A stretch of DNA of 64,000 nucleotides from Evernia prunastri (Eukaryota > Ascomycota > Lecanoromycetes > Lecanorales > Parmeliaceae), in assembly GCA_003184365.1 (NCBI GenBank), contig NKYR01000006.1, positions 496,001-560,000 on the forward strand, given 5' to 3'. The notes below the pieces were generated by a model. It was not told the DNA's origin. It was given only the letters and a program-made list of their open reading frames with translations, and made no database searches. Within the stretch, counting starts at the first letter, position 1; each line of letters begins with the position of its first letter. Positions 34,211-45,551 of the stretch are shown here, piece after piece. A program made the position numbers and the translations under genes.

Positions 34211-34410
34211 CTTCAAGCCCCAGTGTCAGAAACCAACGTTGGATTTCCCGTCGGGGCACAGCAGTGGTAGTAACAAGTGCGTAGTGGGTCTAGCTATGGA
34301 GCCATCAGCCATCTTATGGCTGACGGGGACAAAGAGTGGCTAGGAACATGAATGCAACAATGATGGAATATGCATGGAATACATGGAAAAACGAACACGC
34401 TGACAAGAAT
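34211..34410 (+). repeat. Dispersed repeat A, copy 2
   Basis: Direct-orientation partner of 259-475, with the same ordered blocks (GGGGCACAGCAGTGGT, GTCTAGCTATGG, CCATCAGCCAT, GAGTGGCTAG, TATGCATGGA, CGCTGACAAGA). The ends are not sharp and no target duplication was found. Confidence 0.75.
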
Positions 34411-34520
34411 GTGGAGTAAGATGAAGTCACCGAGTTGCTTCATTATTAGCTGTCTCAGACAGGAAGGGCAGTGAAGGATTGCCCTGGAGTGAATCACTTC
34501 AAGTGATAAGTAAGAGTAAC

Positions 34521-34705
34521 TATCCATCAAAAGAAATACATAGAGGAAAGTTTTTGCGGGCGAAAATCTTAAAATTTCTAAGTCCTAACTTACTGAGAAG
34601 AAAAATAAAACCTTTTTTTAAAGTTCCACTGAGGCAAGTTTATCGGCTTCACTGTAAAACTTAGAGATTTTAAGATTCCCTCTATGCATTTACTTTTGAT
34701 GGATA
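34521..34705. mobile_element. MITE-like element with terminal inverted repeats and TA flanks
   Basis: The outer ends read TA-TCCATCAAAAGAAATACATA on the left and, reverse-complemented, TA-TCCATCAAAAGTAAATGCATA on the right. Inner arms TCTTAAAAT(T/C)TCTAAGT also pair; the left arm carries about 16 extra bases between the two blocks. The element is about 181 bp inside a duplicated TA, with no coding capacity. TA duplication with short inverted repeats is typical of Tc1/mariner-derived MITEs (family knowledge). Confidence 0.75.
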
Positions 34706-36038
34706 TTCTTATGATACGGCTGTGTGCTTGCTGTAGTCACCCGTTTTGGGCTGGGAGCCATGGACTGACTTTTGCTGGCTGTGATTAAGATTCGATGTGG
34801 CATGTGAACCAATCTGACTCCCTCAATCGTACCACGTCTCAGCATCTGTGCGTGAACTTAGAGGGGAACGTTTATAACCAGCCAGCCTTTGAAGTCGACC
34901 TCACACCTATCGGCGTTCCACGCGACCTCTTCTTCAGGAAACAAGGTCTCCCTCCCTTGTGCAAAGCAGTGCTCTCGACGCTTTCGACTGTTTCTCCTAA
35001 CCACAGCCTCTCATTCTTGGTCAGGACTGTACAGTCAACAGTAAATGAGCGGGCGGAGCTGTATGTTTTCTACCGCTACGGAAGGCTGAATGGCCGCGGT
35101 ATGAGGGGGCAAGAGCGCACAGCTTTGTCAAATCGTGGTATCGGCCCATGGGCGTTGCGACATTAGGGTGAGATCACGCTCTAAAACAGAACACTATGAA
35201 CACCCTGAATCTTTGGAGGGTCCTGCAGATGTTGGATGCATTACAGTGGCTACATTATGCCTATCTTCGCAAAGTCCTACCTTCAAAGGATTGGAACCTT
35301 ACGCCAACGCTTTTCAATGGAAGTTGCTGCCTTTGAAGGTAGAAACGTCATTTTTCCTTACTTGGGGGCGAAGCTATCAAGGTGGTAGTTCCGAGGTAGT
35401 CCTTTAGAATCCTGTTCTTTCTTATATTCATGCTTCGCTATCGCTACCCAGAGGTGTATATCCGGGAATGGGCGTTGGCATGACACAGCTGCTTTTGGGA
35501 CTGCCATGGTGTTCTTCAAGACGTTGGCTGTCGATTTTGGCTATGGCACTGAAGCCAAGAGAGACAAGTGAGATATCAATGCCGGCATGCAGTAGAGCTC
35601 TTGGGTGTAATCGGGACCCTGCGGACGCAGTCCTAGCTTTACTTGGCCGAGGAAGATGTATGACGCGACAGCCGCAGTTGAGTTTGGAATGGCAGAGTTG
35701 TTGATTGCTAGTTGCAGGTGCAACGGATGTAATCCTTGCCCTTTTGGTGTGTTCGGGTCTGCACGCGGCTGTGACCTGCACGCTGAGGTCATTGCACGTC
35801 TTTCTACATTGCGCGAAAGATCTGAAACCAGATCTCTCGTAGATCGCAAGTCGCGAGATCAAGATCGAATTTTCCAGTACTGTACACTTTTGTCGAATCA
35901 GAAACCCGGGTCACAAGTCCGAGCGTATGCCTCGAGGATGAGCTTTGACGGGGCTCTAGGGAGTAGTCAAGACATAAAGCTAGAAGCGATTCTTGTCAGC
36001 CCATCTCTACGGCCCCGTGTATCATTTCCTCGTCACCC

Positions 36039-36584
36039 ATGTCTCAATCAAATTGCACTCATGATCTCTTCGTCTCACTCTTGATATCACTCCTCACCTT
36101 CACGCTACACATCTCAGCGGCAATACCACCACCCCTGATCGCGATCTCGAACCCTATCACCCTTCCAACGTCAAACAGCTCCGTCGGCGGCATCAACCCG
36201 CCCCAAATAGCCGTAGAAATCGACTCAACGCACAACATCTACTTCACGCAGTACCGTCACCTCGTACCCGAGCGCAATTACTTTGCTGCCGTCCTCTCCT
36301 TCCAGACGTCCTTGACCGCGGAGTTTTTCGAGCGCCGCGAGGAAACCCTGGAGACGGGAGGTGTAGGCCTGGACGTCTATGGTGCACATATCTACCTCGA
36401 CAATCCGACGGGACGGTTGACGTATGTTGTGGCGAATCTAATGCTGGGCGAGCTGGGCGAGTTTCTGATGGAGAGGAATCTGTGCACGGCCAGATTTGAG
36501 CTTTGGGAAGTGCGGGGGAGGGATGTCAGACAGCTTAGCGAGGGAGGATTGGTGCCAGAGCGTTCTGCCAAGGCAGCTGTATGA
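36039..36584 (+). CDS. Small secreted protein, unknown function
   Basis: Single-exon frame of 181 residues. An N-terminal signal peptide is evident (charged start, then LFVSLLISLLTFTLHISAA). The mature protein begins around IPPPLIAISN, has no cysteine framework apart from one near the C-terminus (LCTARFELWEV), and contains DSTHNIYFTQYRHLVPERNY and GVGLDVYGAHIYLD. I do not recognise the family. Small secreted proteins of this kind include candidate effectors, but nothing here proves that. Confidence 0.6.
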   Translation: MSQSNCTHDLFVSLLISLLTFTLHISAAIPPPLIAISNPITLPTSNSSVGGINPPQIAVEIDSTHNIYFTQYRHLVPERNYFAAVLSFQTSLTAEFFERREETLETGGVGLDVYGAHIYLDNPTGRLTYVVANLMLGELGEFLMERNLCTARFELWEVRGRDVRQLSEGGLVPERSAKAAV

Positions 36585-37294
36585 GGGATGAGACTGATTG
36601 AAATGTGAAACATGTCACGCAGGAGGTATATAGATGAGCTGAGACTTTTTGAACCACCAAATCGAAAACAAATAATAAGATAGATGATGCGATATGACGC
36701 TGTTCATTGATGGGCAATCAATTCATCTCGCCTGAAGGCAACATGGATCTCAATTACTCATTCTCTAGCTTTCGAAAAACCGCCGAAGAACCGTCGTTTG
36801 ACATCGTGCGGTGCGGCATTGTGCTGCGCGTGCTGTGCCTTTCTGCTCGGTAGCGTTATATTCAGGTCTATGTTTGACAATCAATACATCGGGTCGAATT
36901 AGTGGAACGAGGAGGCGTTAGTGCCAGAAAAAGGCAGAAAAGATACCAACAACAGAGTATTGGCTTTGATCTAGCTGTCAGCAGAGGTCAGGTTGCTGCT
37001 TGACAGTACAATGAGCTCTTCAATCTTCAATAGCTCGTCTTGGGCCCACTCGACGCAGGCAGGTAATTAGCCATTCAGTCACACGTGTCCTGTCTCCGAC
37101 CTGGCACTTCTAGCGGCGGCATAAATAATGCTTGATCTTTATACGGAGCTCAAGCTTACTTCACTGCCTAGAATGGAAGTTGTCAGCGGTTTCGGAGTTA
37201 AAGGAGGTAGACCCACTCGAACCACCTGTCACTGCCTTTCTTCATGTCTAGGCCAGTATTGGGGCAATTTAGAGACCGCACTTCTACCATTATC
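36585..37294. other. Intergenic between convergent genes
   Basis: 3' flanks of the secreted-protein gene and the histidine kinase gene; no supported feature. Confidence 0.45.
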
Positions 37295-40200
37295 TCACTC
37301 AGGCCCCTTCAGCGCTTCCATCTTGGCAAGTAGCTCCGACACTCTAAACGGCTTGGGCATAACATCGTCCTGTCCGCACATGAGATCGCGCAATGCCGTT
37401 TCGTACTTGAAAGTGACGGTCAACTTACCATTCCCGCTGCCATCGAAATTTCAATCTGCTCCATACGCGCATTTGCTGTGACAGCAATGAGCGGTACGTG
37501 TCTTATCAATGTATCTTGGCCCTGTAGCTCCCTGATCCGACGGGCACAGGTAAGCCCGTCCATCACTGGCATCTCTAGGTCCATAAGAATAACGTCAACA
37601 GGTTTGCCACTTGGGTTATCCCTCCACAATACGGAATGCTGTAGAAAGTCTAGCGCTTCTCGGCCATGATTTGCAACGTGCACGGTACATCCAGCTTTCT
37701 GGAGCTGTTTACTAAGGACTCTCTCTAATAATCTGTCAGTGCGAGTGGGGTCGAAGACTGATGGAAGATCCCTACGATTGACCAAATTATCTTCGACAAG
37801 AAGGACGTGAAACTTCGTCTGGTCCTCCTTGTCTCTCTGTTTGCTTTGTATTGTGGGCAGCCTTACTGGATTAGATGATCCGCTTGTCTGCGATCTTTGA
37901 ACTTTGGTCGGAGATGTTCGTCGATAATTTCCAGTCTGCGTCTCACTCTGCTGCGTCATTTTCTCGAAGGGTGGAGATGCTCTTCTCCCTTTGACGTAGA
38001 ACGCAAAGGTGCCTAATAAGGGTTCAGGTCCGAAACGCAATCCCGTCGAAAGCGCAAGATCACTTACTGCCTTTTCCAGCCTCAGAGGACAGACCAATCT
38101 CGCCACCATGCAGTTCTGTGAGCTCGCGTGAGATGAAAAGACCGAGTCCAGAACCTCCATACTTTACGTGAGTGCGTGGATTTGCTTGCTACACTATCGT
38201 TAGCTCGGAGCTCATTCGATCCTGTGCGGGTCAATTTACCGCGAAACGATGGAATAGGCGGGTTTTTTCCTCACTGGTCAAACCTTGGCCCGTGTCTTCT
38301 ACGGCGAAGTAAACAAAGACGGGCTGCTCCTCTCCCCATTCATGATCGAGTGTCAGATCCTTTTTCGAGCCGATGCCTCTAGATGGGAACCACTCGAGCT
38401 CGACTCGCTCACCGTTGGGAGGCTTACTTACCGACCCTCCTATCGAGACTTTTATCTTGCGCTCTTCCCTGGATTGTGTGAATTTGATGGCGTTAGTCAT
38501 AAGGTTGACGAGTATTTGTGTTACTCTAGACGGGTCGATCATCACCCAGTCAATACCGAAGCGCTTGTACGATGCCTCAAAACAGAACTCAAGTTCGATT
38601 CCATGAGACACAAGCTCCCCTTCGAACATCTTTAATGCCCCTTTAACAACCACTGGAGGCTGTGTCGGGATTGGTGATACCAGCAACATCGCCGAATCCA
38701 GCTTAGAAAGCGTCAAGACGTCATTGATGATTCGACCTTGGTGCTGTGCGCAAAGCTGTTGGTCACTTAGGTCAGCTGAAGACCTCCAACAACGCAAGAG
38801 GTGATGACGAACGGTGATAATTTGGATGGCTTCTAGGTTACCTTCCACAAGTTCATCTGAGACGACTTGAGTTTTCGATGAGGCTTGGAATTCTAGAAGT
38901 GAAGAGGCGATTCCATCCGCGCTCTGCAGAATAGCGCTCAAGGGATTTCGCATCTCATGGCTTGTGATGTCCATGAACTTTTCCATACTCTTTCTAGCCT
39001 CTTCTGCCTCTATCCTACTCCGTACTTGTATCTCGTTCGCCTCTTTTTGCGACTGAGCGAGCTTCTCTGAAAGGGCCGCGCGTACTAACGCGTCTTCTTG
39101 GGCTTGCTTCAGAAGACTTATGTCAGTGGTACTTCCCATCACGCTTTTGAGAGATCCATCTTCGCCCTCGTCTTGGCCGCAGGACGCGATGATCCACTTG
39201 TTTTTCCAGGTGCCGCTTTCCTTGTGGTGCCACTTGTGTATGAGGCGCACTTCAAAAGTGCGTTTAAGTCTTAGCTCGCTCATATTGTACCATTCTTGTT
39301 CCACGTAAGGACGATCTTCCTCCATGATCATATTCATGAACGCCCTACATGGTTGACGAACATCGTCAGCAAAGCTTTTTCTTTTCGAGAGTAACGACAC
39401 AAAGTCAGTCAGATTGTGGGTTCGAATCGAGGGCACGAAACGACTAACATCTCAGAGTGCTCATCCTTGGAGAGGCCTATCATGCTGTACTATAGGGGAC
39501 TCAGCATTCATGATAGATGTGGTTCTATTGTCTTCGAGTAGGATTCTTACCCCTGCGTCAAGTTAGACAACGACACTTAGCCATCGACCGCAGGTAGTAG
39601 GCAACGTACAGGTATCATTTGCATACAGGACCTCACCACGAGGGCTAATGTAGAACAGCCTAGAAGGCGATTAGCTACTCGAGATATGAGGAAAATTTGT
39701 GGGAGGCTACCCAGCAGTATTGAGCTCAGTTAAGGCTTTGAACCTGGATTCTCCCTCCGCTAAGTTCTTAGACAGCTCAGCCTGCTTGCGTTTAGCTTGC
39801 TCCATCAGCGCAGCTGATGTCAGAGACGTCGATAATTGTCGGTTCAGTAGCTGTACGAATCCGTCATAGTCTTCGTCATAAGCTCTTCGCGGGTTCAGCC
39901 CAATTAGCAGAAAGCCTAAGACTTCTTCCCCGGCAGTAAGAGGTAGGATAGCGAGAGCTGTAGAGGGTTCACCAAAGCCTCGCCACTCGATGTCTTGCAT
40001 CAATGATTCGGGCAGACTCCCATCATCTCGTTGAAAGACAGTCGGACCATTGGCGAGAATGGTCCTCTGGAAAAGGGGCACAATCGCCTCGTTGCCTTCT
40101 ATCAGATTCACACGCTTCAGTGCCAACGCATGGCCTTCGTCTACGCCTAGAGTTGCCTGTAGATAAATGATGGATTTTTGCGACTTGTCATGCATGTCAG

Positions 40201-41404
40201 TCTCAAAGGAATATATCGCTGCCAATGGTATATCACGTTCGTTTGATTCGAACCCTTTCAAGGCATCACGCCAATACGAAGCCATATCAGGGGCGCTAAC
40301 GATAGAGAGGAGCCTAGTAATGATCAGCAGCAGCACCCAAGGGGCTGTGGGGCTTGCAATTTTCACGTAGAAGTCCTCCGTTCCCAAATTTTCTGTCTTG
40401 TCGTTTCAAAAGCAGTATTGTAGAACCCCCCCGTCTTCCCATTTTCTTCTCGAACAGGTATCATATTATAGGAGAAAAAGGTCTCCTCTAGATATCCGTG
40501 TCGTTGGAGGTAGAAAGGGGTGTCCTCCATGGACGTTGCGCGTCCCAATCGCTCGGCGTCAAGGAAGACCGGCTCAAGGTCGTCGGCGATTTCACTCCAG
40601 GCTCTCTCCAAAGTTGCGCCCATCAATCCAGGGTGCTTCCTACTTGCCACAGCTATGTATGGCTCATTGTACAATACTACCCTCTGTGGGCCCCTGGCAT
40701 ATCGTTCAGCAGGGTTCATGCGATTATTGGACAAGGTGCTTGTACCAGAACATGGAGGCAGCGCGCGAGTCAGACATGAGGAAGCGGGTCATCTGTCGAA
40801 GACAAACAGACCAACTGTCCAAAGGCCCAAGTGCGGTCGCCGACCAATCCGTGCTCTTAAAGAATTGTACGTGTTCACTTATTGGCAAGTCGTCGACCCA
40901 TGTAGGATGTAGGCTTGCCTGAAGTTTCCCATTCTCTTTTCGGTCAAGGCGCTCCCTCGATCGAGTACTGATACCCCGATTCCCTTTCTGCGAATAGGCA
41001 AGAGGACTTGAGCCCGAGTCTGGAGAAGTTTCCTTGACACCAATTGTGAAACCACTGATTATTCGCCATCTCTTCCTCAGTGTTGAGCTTGTCCATGACA
41101 GACTCTGATAGCCATACGGAATAGGATAGATGTCGGCTGTATGATCATATGTAGGTGAGCTGGTTGCCCATTCCTTGAATTGCGAGTACTGTTCTAGCTC
41201 TTCGTCGTTCGCCGGATTGTCTCTTCTCGTTTTCGCCGGCTCTAATACGTGGGAGAGACGCTGAAGGGATGCATTAGAGAAGACCGGGTGCAGCTGCTTA
41301 TCGTAGGGATCCCTGGGTTGCTCGAGGTCAAGGACGAATGTGGGCCTCGAATCGCATTCGAGCAGCTCGATCATGCCGACCTCAGCGAGTGCCGAAGGGG
41401 CCAT
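37295..41404 (-). CDS. Hybrid sensor histidine kinase (GAF/PAS - HisKA - HATPase - receiver)
   Basis: Cytosolic-type fungal hybrid kinase, predicted to autophosphorylate on His and pass phosphate to its own receiver, feeding a phosphorelay. Exons (high to low): 41404-40746, 40693-40367, 40313-39711, 39659-39610, 39551-39552, 39489-39449, 39344-38813, 38755-38240, 38188-38068, 38012-37776, 37724-37429, 37369-37295; 1152 residues, phase intact throughout. PAS-like blocks: ASMFWGPQRVVLYNEPY (near 213-230) and LFYISPRGEVLYANDTWY (near 530-548). The region between is GAF-like. H-box DITSHEMRNPLSAIL with His near 690; N-box LVNLMTNAIKF near 820; G-boxes DTGQGL and GGSGLGLFIS; receiver with LLVEDN, phospho-acceptor Asp in VILMDLEMPVMDG near 1080 and Lys in MPKPF. 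The start is the ATG opening MAPSALAEVGMIELLE; upstream in-frame ATGs exist. The 2-nt exon is discussed in the findings. Confidence 0.9.
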
Positions 41405-41669
41405 TGATGTACCCACCGCCCTGCCCTGGCGGTTAGCCGATGACCGCCAACAGCCTTTCATCCTGTTGTATAGCGCATGGATGCGCAGTGCAAGTGGTCC
41501 ATCCCGTAATGGTAGCGGGAGCCCCCAGCAGCGCGTTGTGTGATTGTACTGGCGAGGTTTGAGAATTAGAGATGAGGGAGTGAACCAATCTGGTGGTGCA
41601 GCAGATGATAGTGCTATGTAAGCCAAGGCTGTGGCAGTCCTTTGGGGAAGAGGCGTCTTGAAAACTAGG

Positions 41670-41697
41670 GTTGTTGTTGTTGTTGTTGTTGTTGTTG
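41670..41697. repeat. GTT trinucleotide microsatellite
   Basis: Nine GTT units in tandem, about 270 bp upstream of the histidine kinase start (ACA/AAC on its sense strand), probably in its leader or promoter. Confidence 0.95.
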
Positions 41698-43490
41698 ATC
41701 CTGTGTACTCTACACTTTCCAAGGACAGACTATGACGGCATCGGCTAAAGTTCGGGGAAGCCGACGCACCGCGACATACTGAGATTATTTTACTTAACCT
41801 TACAGCCAGGAAAGATCGGTAGGTAGGTGTGAGATTGCAATGATCTAAAGAGGTACAAGAAAATCTGGCCAGGAGACTGCACATTTCTATACTTCAAATT
41901 GTCATTGTATCCTCGCCTCTTCTTTCAGACCTGACTGGCAGCAGTTAACCGGCTGTGTAGAGGTAGAGCACACCAGTAGATGCTAGTGATGACTTATGTT
42001 ACTCAATCTCTTCCGCTTCGGCCACCTAAGGATAGGCTTCAAGGCTCCGAAGAGCTGCATTTGGGTATAATTGATGGAATGTCGGATCACTCGACTCTGG
42101 GCGCAACTCTCATCGAATTATGCTATTTAGGACGTTACGGCATTCGTGAGAACTGTTGCTGCCCATGGGCTGACTGTCAGAAACCTCACAGGAACTACAC
42201 GAATCTTTGTTCTACATTGACACTATCGGCATGCTGCGCCCTTTATACTCTACTAAAATCTCGATCGTTCTGGATCTGACCTTCTCAAATGCAGACCTCT
42301 GAACACAACAAGAGCGGAAACCAGTATTGCAGAATGTGTTCCCCTATCTTGAAAGAGACAAAGAGGACCTGCGCTCTGCCTGTCTTGAGACTTCTTGGTA
42401 TCGTTGATCTTTTGGTCGGCAAAATTTGCGAGAAGAATTCAATTTCATCGTGAACTGTACCTAGCTTTTCGCCACCATCGTCATCAAGCATTGACAGTCT
42501 TTCTGAGCAGTGTATCTGCACCCAATAGGGATCCGCCCTTTATGGTCACTTCAAAGGCCAGCGTGAATCGCCCAGTCCCAGCCTACAACGCCACGCTACA
42601 CTCTAGCACTAGCACGTCCGCCGGTACTGTTCATCAATTGAACATCTGCAACGTAGAAACGAAGCAATGCATCATCTGGATGCCTCTTAAAAGACTAGAT
42701 GAGTGGATTAGTAGAGCGACAGCAGAAGGCGGAGGGCTCAATCCCCCCCTTCCCACGTTTCTTTTTTGGAGCCAAGAAGGATCGCGCGTCGAGTCTCGAG
42801 AAAGAAGAATCTCTACTGACGTAGCCTACGCGCTCTATCGAAACATTTCTTGTGCGAGGATAGGATCTGCGGTCACAGAGTGTAAACCTGGCTCTGTTTG
42901 TGACCCAAGGCCCTTGGCGACAACATCACATTGGGCGGTATGCTCGGACCCTGGGATCCACCTGTCGTCACCCTACTAGTTATGACTACCGCCGGAGCCT
43001 GAAGGGAGCCTAATTTGGGATCGGGTGCCTCGCACACGAATCCCGCCGGCGAGATGCAGCAAGCTTTTGAGACATAGTAGAATTGCATGGGCTCTCCGCG
43101 TACACTCCCCTTTAGCGGTCATCGCGAGATTAAGCTGTCCCTCCATTCCGTTGGAGTGACATCAGACGGCCGCCTCTCAATCTCTCCAGTATAAAACAGG
43201 TGAGGCTTTCGATCTTTGCTTTCCAGACCGCGGTTGCCATCTGTACGGTTATCGAAAAGAGTTCACGGCCAGTCGAAAGGCTGGGATTGCCGTAAATTCA
43301 GACGTCGCAGACGGTACCCGCGGAGGAGAGCGAGAGGGAAAGATTGTCCATGGCTTCTCACGCATACTCGCTAGATTCTTGCCGTTTAGGGGTAGTATCA
43401 ATGGAACTGTAAGCTGAGCCAGCGCCAAGACGTTAACTGATGAATGAAGTTGTCTCAGATTGAGGACGTTGACAGTGCCGCTGGATTTGA

Positions 43491-43870
43491 CTACAACGCT
43501 CCAAACAGTAGAGACGCGACGGCAAGAGCCACTTCTCCAGGAGGTTCGAGTGTATGCTGTAGCGGATGCTTATCATGACCTGGATCGAGATATTCGATAC
43601 CAATCCGGAACCAATACATCACTTGCCCATTAGAACCATTATTTAATTCTCCTGCTCGACTCTCGATTCTCTTCACTGCAAGGTACCTGATAGGCCACCG
43701 TTGCGTACCAAACCATTCGGTCCACATAATATGCTCGACACTTTCTCCCCAACCGACCTAAAAGGGATGCTGTGGCCTGTCCGAGCCACTTTTACAAGCT
43801 TGAGTGTGACAACCGAGTCGATAATGTGGCCCTCTCGTTTGCAGTCAAGACTAGATCTCGTAGATTTCGT
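43491..43870 (-). pseudogene. Probable remnant of an unrecognised gene
   Basis: Two coding-like blocks lie on the minus strand. One reads REGHIIDSVVTLKLVKVART then GHSIPF (about 43870-43766). The other, in a different frame, reads VGWGESVEHIMWTEWFGTQR then WPIRYLAVKRIESRAG and continues to a TAG at 43491. They meet at CCCTTTTAG|GTCGG, which resembles a 3' splice site, but I find no donor that restores phase, so a frameshift is likely. I do not recognise the family. Confidence 0.3.
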
Positions 43871-45439
43871 TCAGCTCAGAGATGTCGAAGATCCCCAGCC
43901 TCTTCTTCTTCCAAGACTAGTCAACCATGGGCGATAGAAGCGATGTATGAAGATTGCTGCCTGCATTCATGGAGAAGCTTAATGTGTGTAACGCAGTTCG
44001 TTGCGGTGCTGGAACACTAACAAGTCTGTACAGATCCGTTGAAGTCATTCGCAAGACCTGCTATATTCTACATATTTTTCTACACATTCCTCGACCACGA
44101 AGATTACCTCACATCCTGGCCTGGCGGCGAGTTATAGGCACCTGACTCTTTCCATGCCGCTTGTGCTTGACTATACGAGTCGACCACTCATAAAGCAATC
44201 CATTTTCCAAGGCTGACATCCGTTGATAACTTGGAAGTCATCTGCAGTGAGTATGAACTCGTGACTTGATGGTCACATGAGAAGCAGGAAAAAGAATTCG
44301 GAGACCAAGATTCCCTTAGAGGGGCTATTGAGAGTATCCATACATTGGGATTTCACACTGAGCTAGAACATGGTCTATAAGAACAGGTGCAATCTATTTG
44401 GAAAGGTCTATCATCGAACGCCGAGGTCTAGTTTGTCTCTTGTTATTACACGGTATTCGTCCTCAGCACGCCGTTCTATCAGTCCGCGAGCGCGCCCACA
44501 AAGACGCTTTCACTGTCGACCTAGAATCGACTGAAGGCGTCCGACCTCTTCAAACTGTCAATTCCAGATGGCTCTCCTTTGAAACTCTTATTCAGACTCA
44601 TAAAAGTCACATTGTTTCTTCAGCCATTCATCTCGACTACCACAAAACTTCAGCTTGCAATTATATATTGAACTCTACAGAAACAACAGATCCATTGGTG
44701 TTCAATGCATTGCGCACTGTATTTCCAGCAGGGGAAGACGGGCAGCTGAAGCCTTGCAGCTAGTTTCGGGGAGCATGAAACAGGTCGACCACGACTCCTT
44801 TGCCGTGTAACTCCTCCCTACCACCCTCTTGCACTCAACGCACTTGCATCCTTCCTTAAGCATCCGAGCTACCAATGGATCATTGTTGTGATATTGATGG
44901 TAAAGATTTTTATTATGGATTTATACATACATTGAGATCCTTTACTTGGCAGAGGCACAGTTCAACATCTGATCAAGGCTAAAGACCAGCTTTTTGATCG
45001 AGGGGTGTGGGATCCCTTTGGATTGTACAAGATCACTTTCGAAGCACGACAGTATCCGCTCCCGTCCAGGGGCAACTGCGGAAGCTAGTCAGCATGTGCT
45101 TATTTGGCTAGTCCGATGTTTCCCATGTCTGCTCCACGACTTCGGTGTTGCGCCGTCCGAAACCATCAATCGGTCTGTGCGCGAGTAATGGTTCCAACTT
45201 CTACAGACGCAAATTGCCTCCCAGGCAAAGCTGAGCGAGAACAGTCGAGGGCGCTGGTACTTTCTATTGTTCCTCGCTTTTTCCGTCGACGGTCGTCCTT
45301 CGGTTGCAGCCGAGATTGGTGTGGCGGAGTTTCAACTTTGACGCAGGGTCGATCCCAACCCGACACTCTATTTCTGAAACCGTGTCCAGATCAAAGTACC
45401 TTCCGTGTATCAACTAAGATGTTACGGATTTTCCAAAGG

Positions 45440-45446
45440 TATATAT
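45440..45446 (+). promoter_or_regulatory. TATA box of the Spherulin-4 gene
   Basis: TATATAT lies 112 bp upstream of the ATG at 45552, followed by a C/T- and A-rich leader. Confidence 0.5.
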
Positions 45447-45551
45447 TTTAGCAAACACTTCAAAAAATTCTTCAAGCTCCTCCACCTGAACTATTTGACC
45501 CATCACACCCTCCACCTTACACAGCCAACATCCATCCGTACCCCTTTAAGC

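Larger units (their letters stand above)
33684..36038. other. Gene-poor stretch with repeats
   Basis: AT-rich at 33.8-34.1 kb with a short repeated motif (CAAATTTAATG.AATAA twice, near 33930 and 33990). It then holds repeat A copy 2 and a small TA-flanked inverted-repeat element. Frames at 34795-35166 and 35428-35862 lack domain or splice support. Confidence 0.45.
41405..45551. other. 4-kb gene-poor stretch
   Basis: Upstream region of the histidine kinase (with a GTT microsatellite), then frames that I cannot support as genes (42395-42979 plus; 44398-44763 plus), a probable gene remnant on the minus strand near 43.5-43.9 kb, and the Spherulin-4 promoter. Confidence 0.4.

Noticed and set aside
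35428..35862. 144-residue minus-strand frame ending in GYTPLGSDSEA
   Set aside because: The overlapping frames look equally plausible, no domain could be identified, and no start is convincing.
39412..39428. GGGTTCGAATCGAGGG, resembling a tRNA B-box
   Set aside because: It lies inside an intron of the histidine kinase and has no matching A-box or cloverleaf.
42395..42979. 194-residue plus-strand frame
   Set aside because: It starts inside unlikely sequence, has no domains or signal peptide, and no splice structure supports it; it may include part of a gene, but I cannot show it.
44398..44763. 121-residue plus-strand frame
   Set aside because: No recognisable motif and only a marginal coding appearance.
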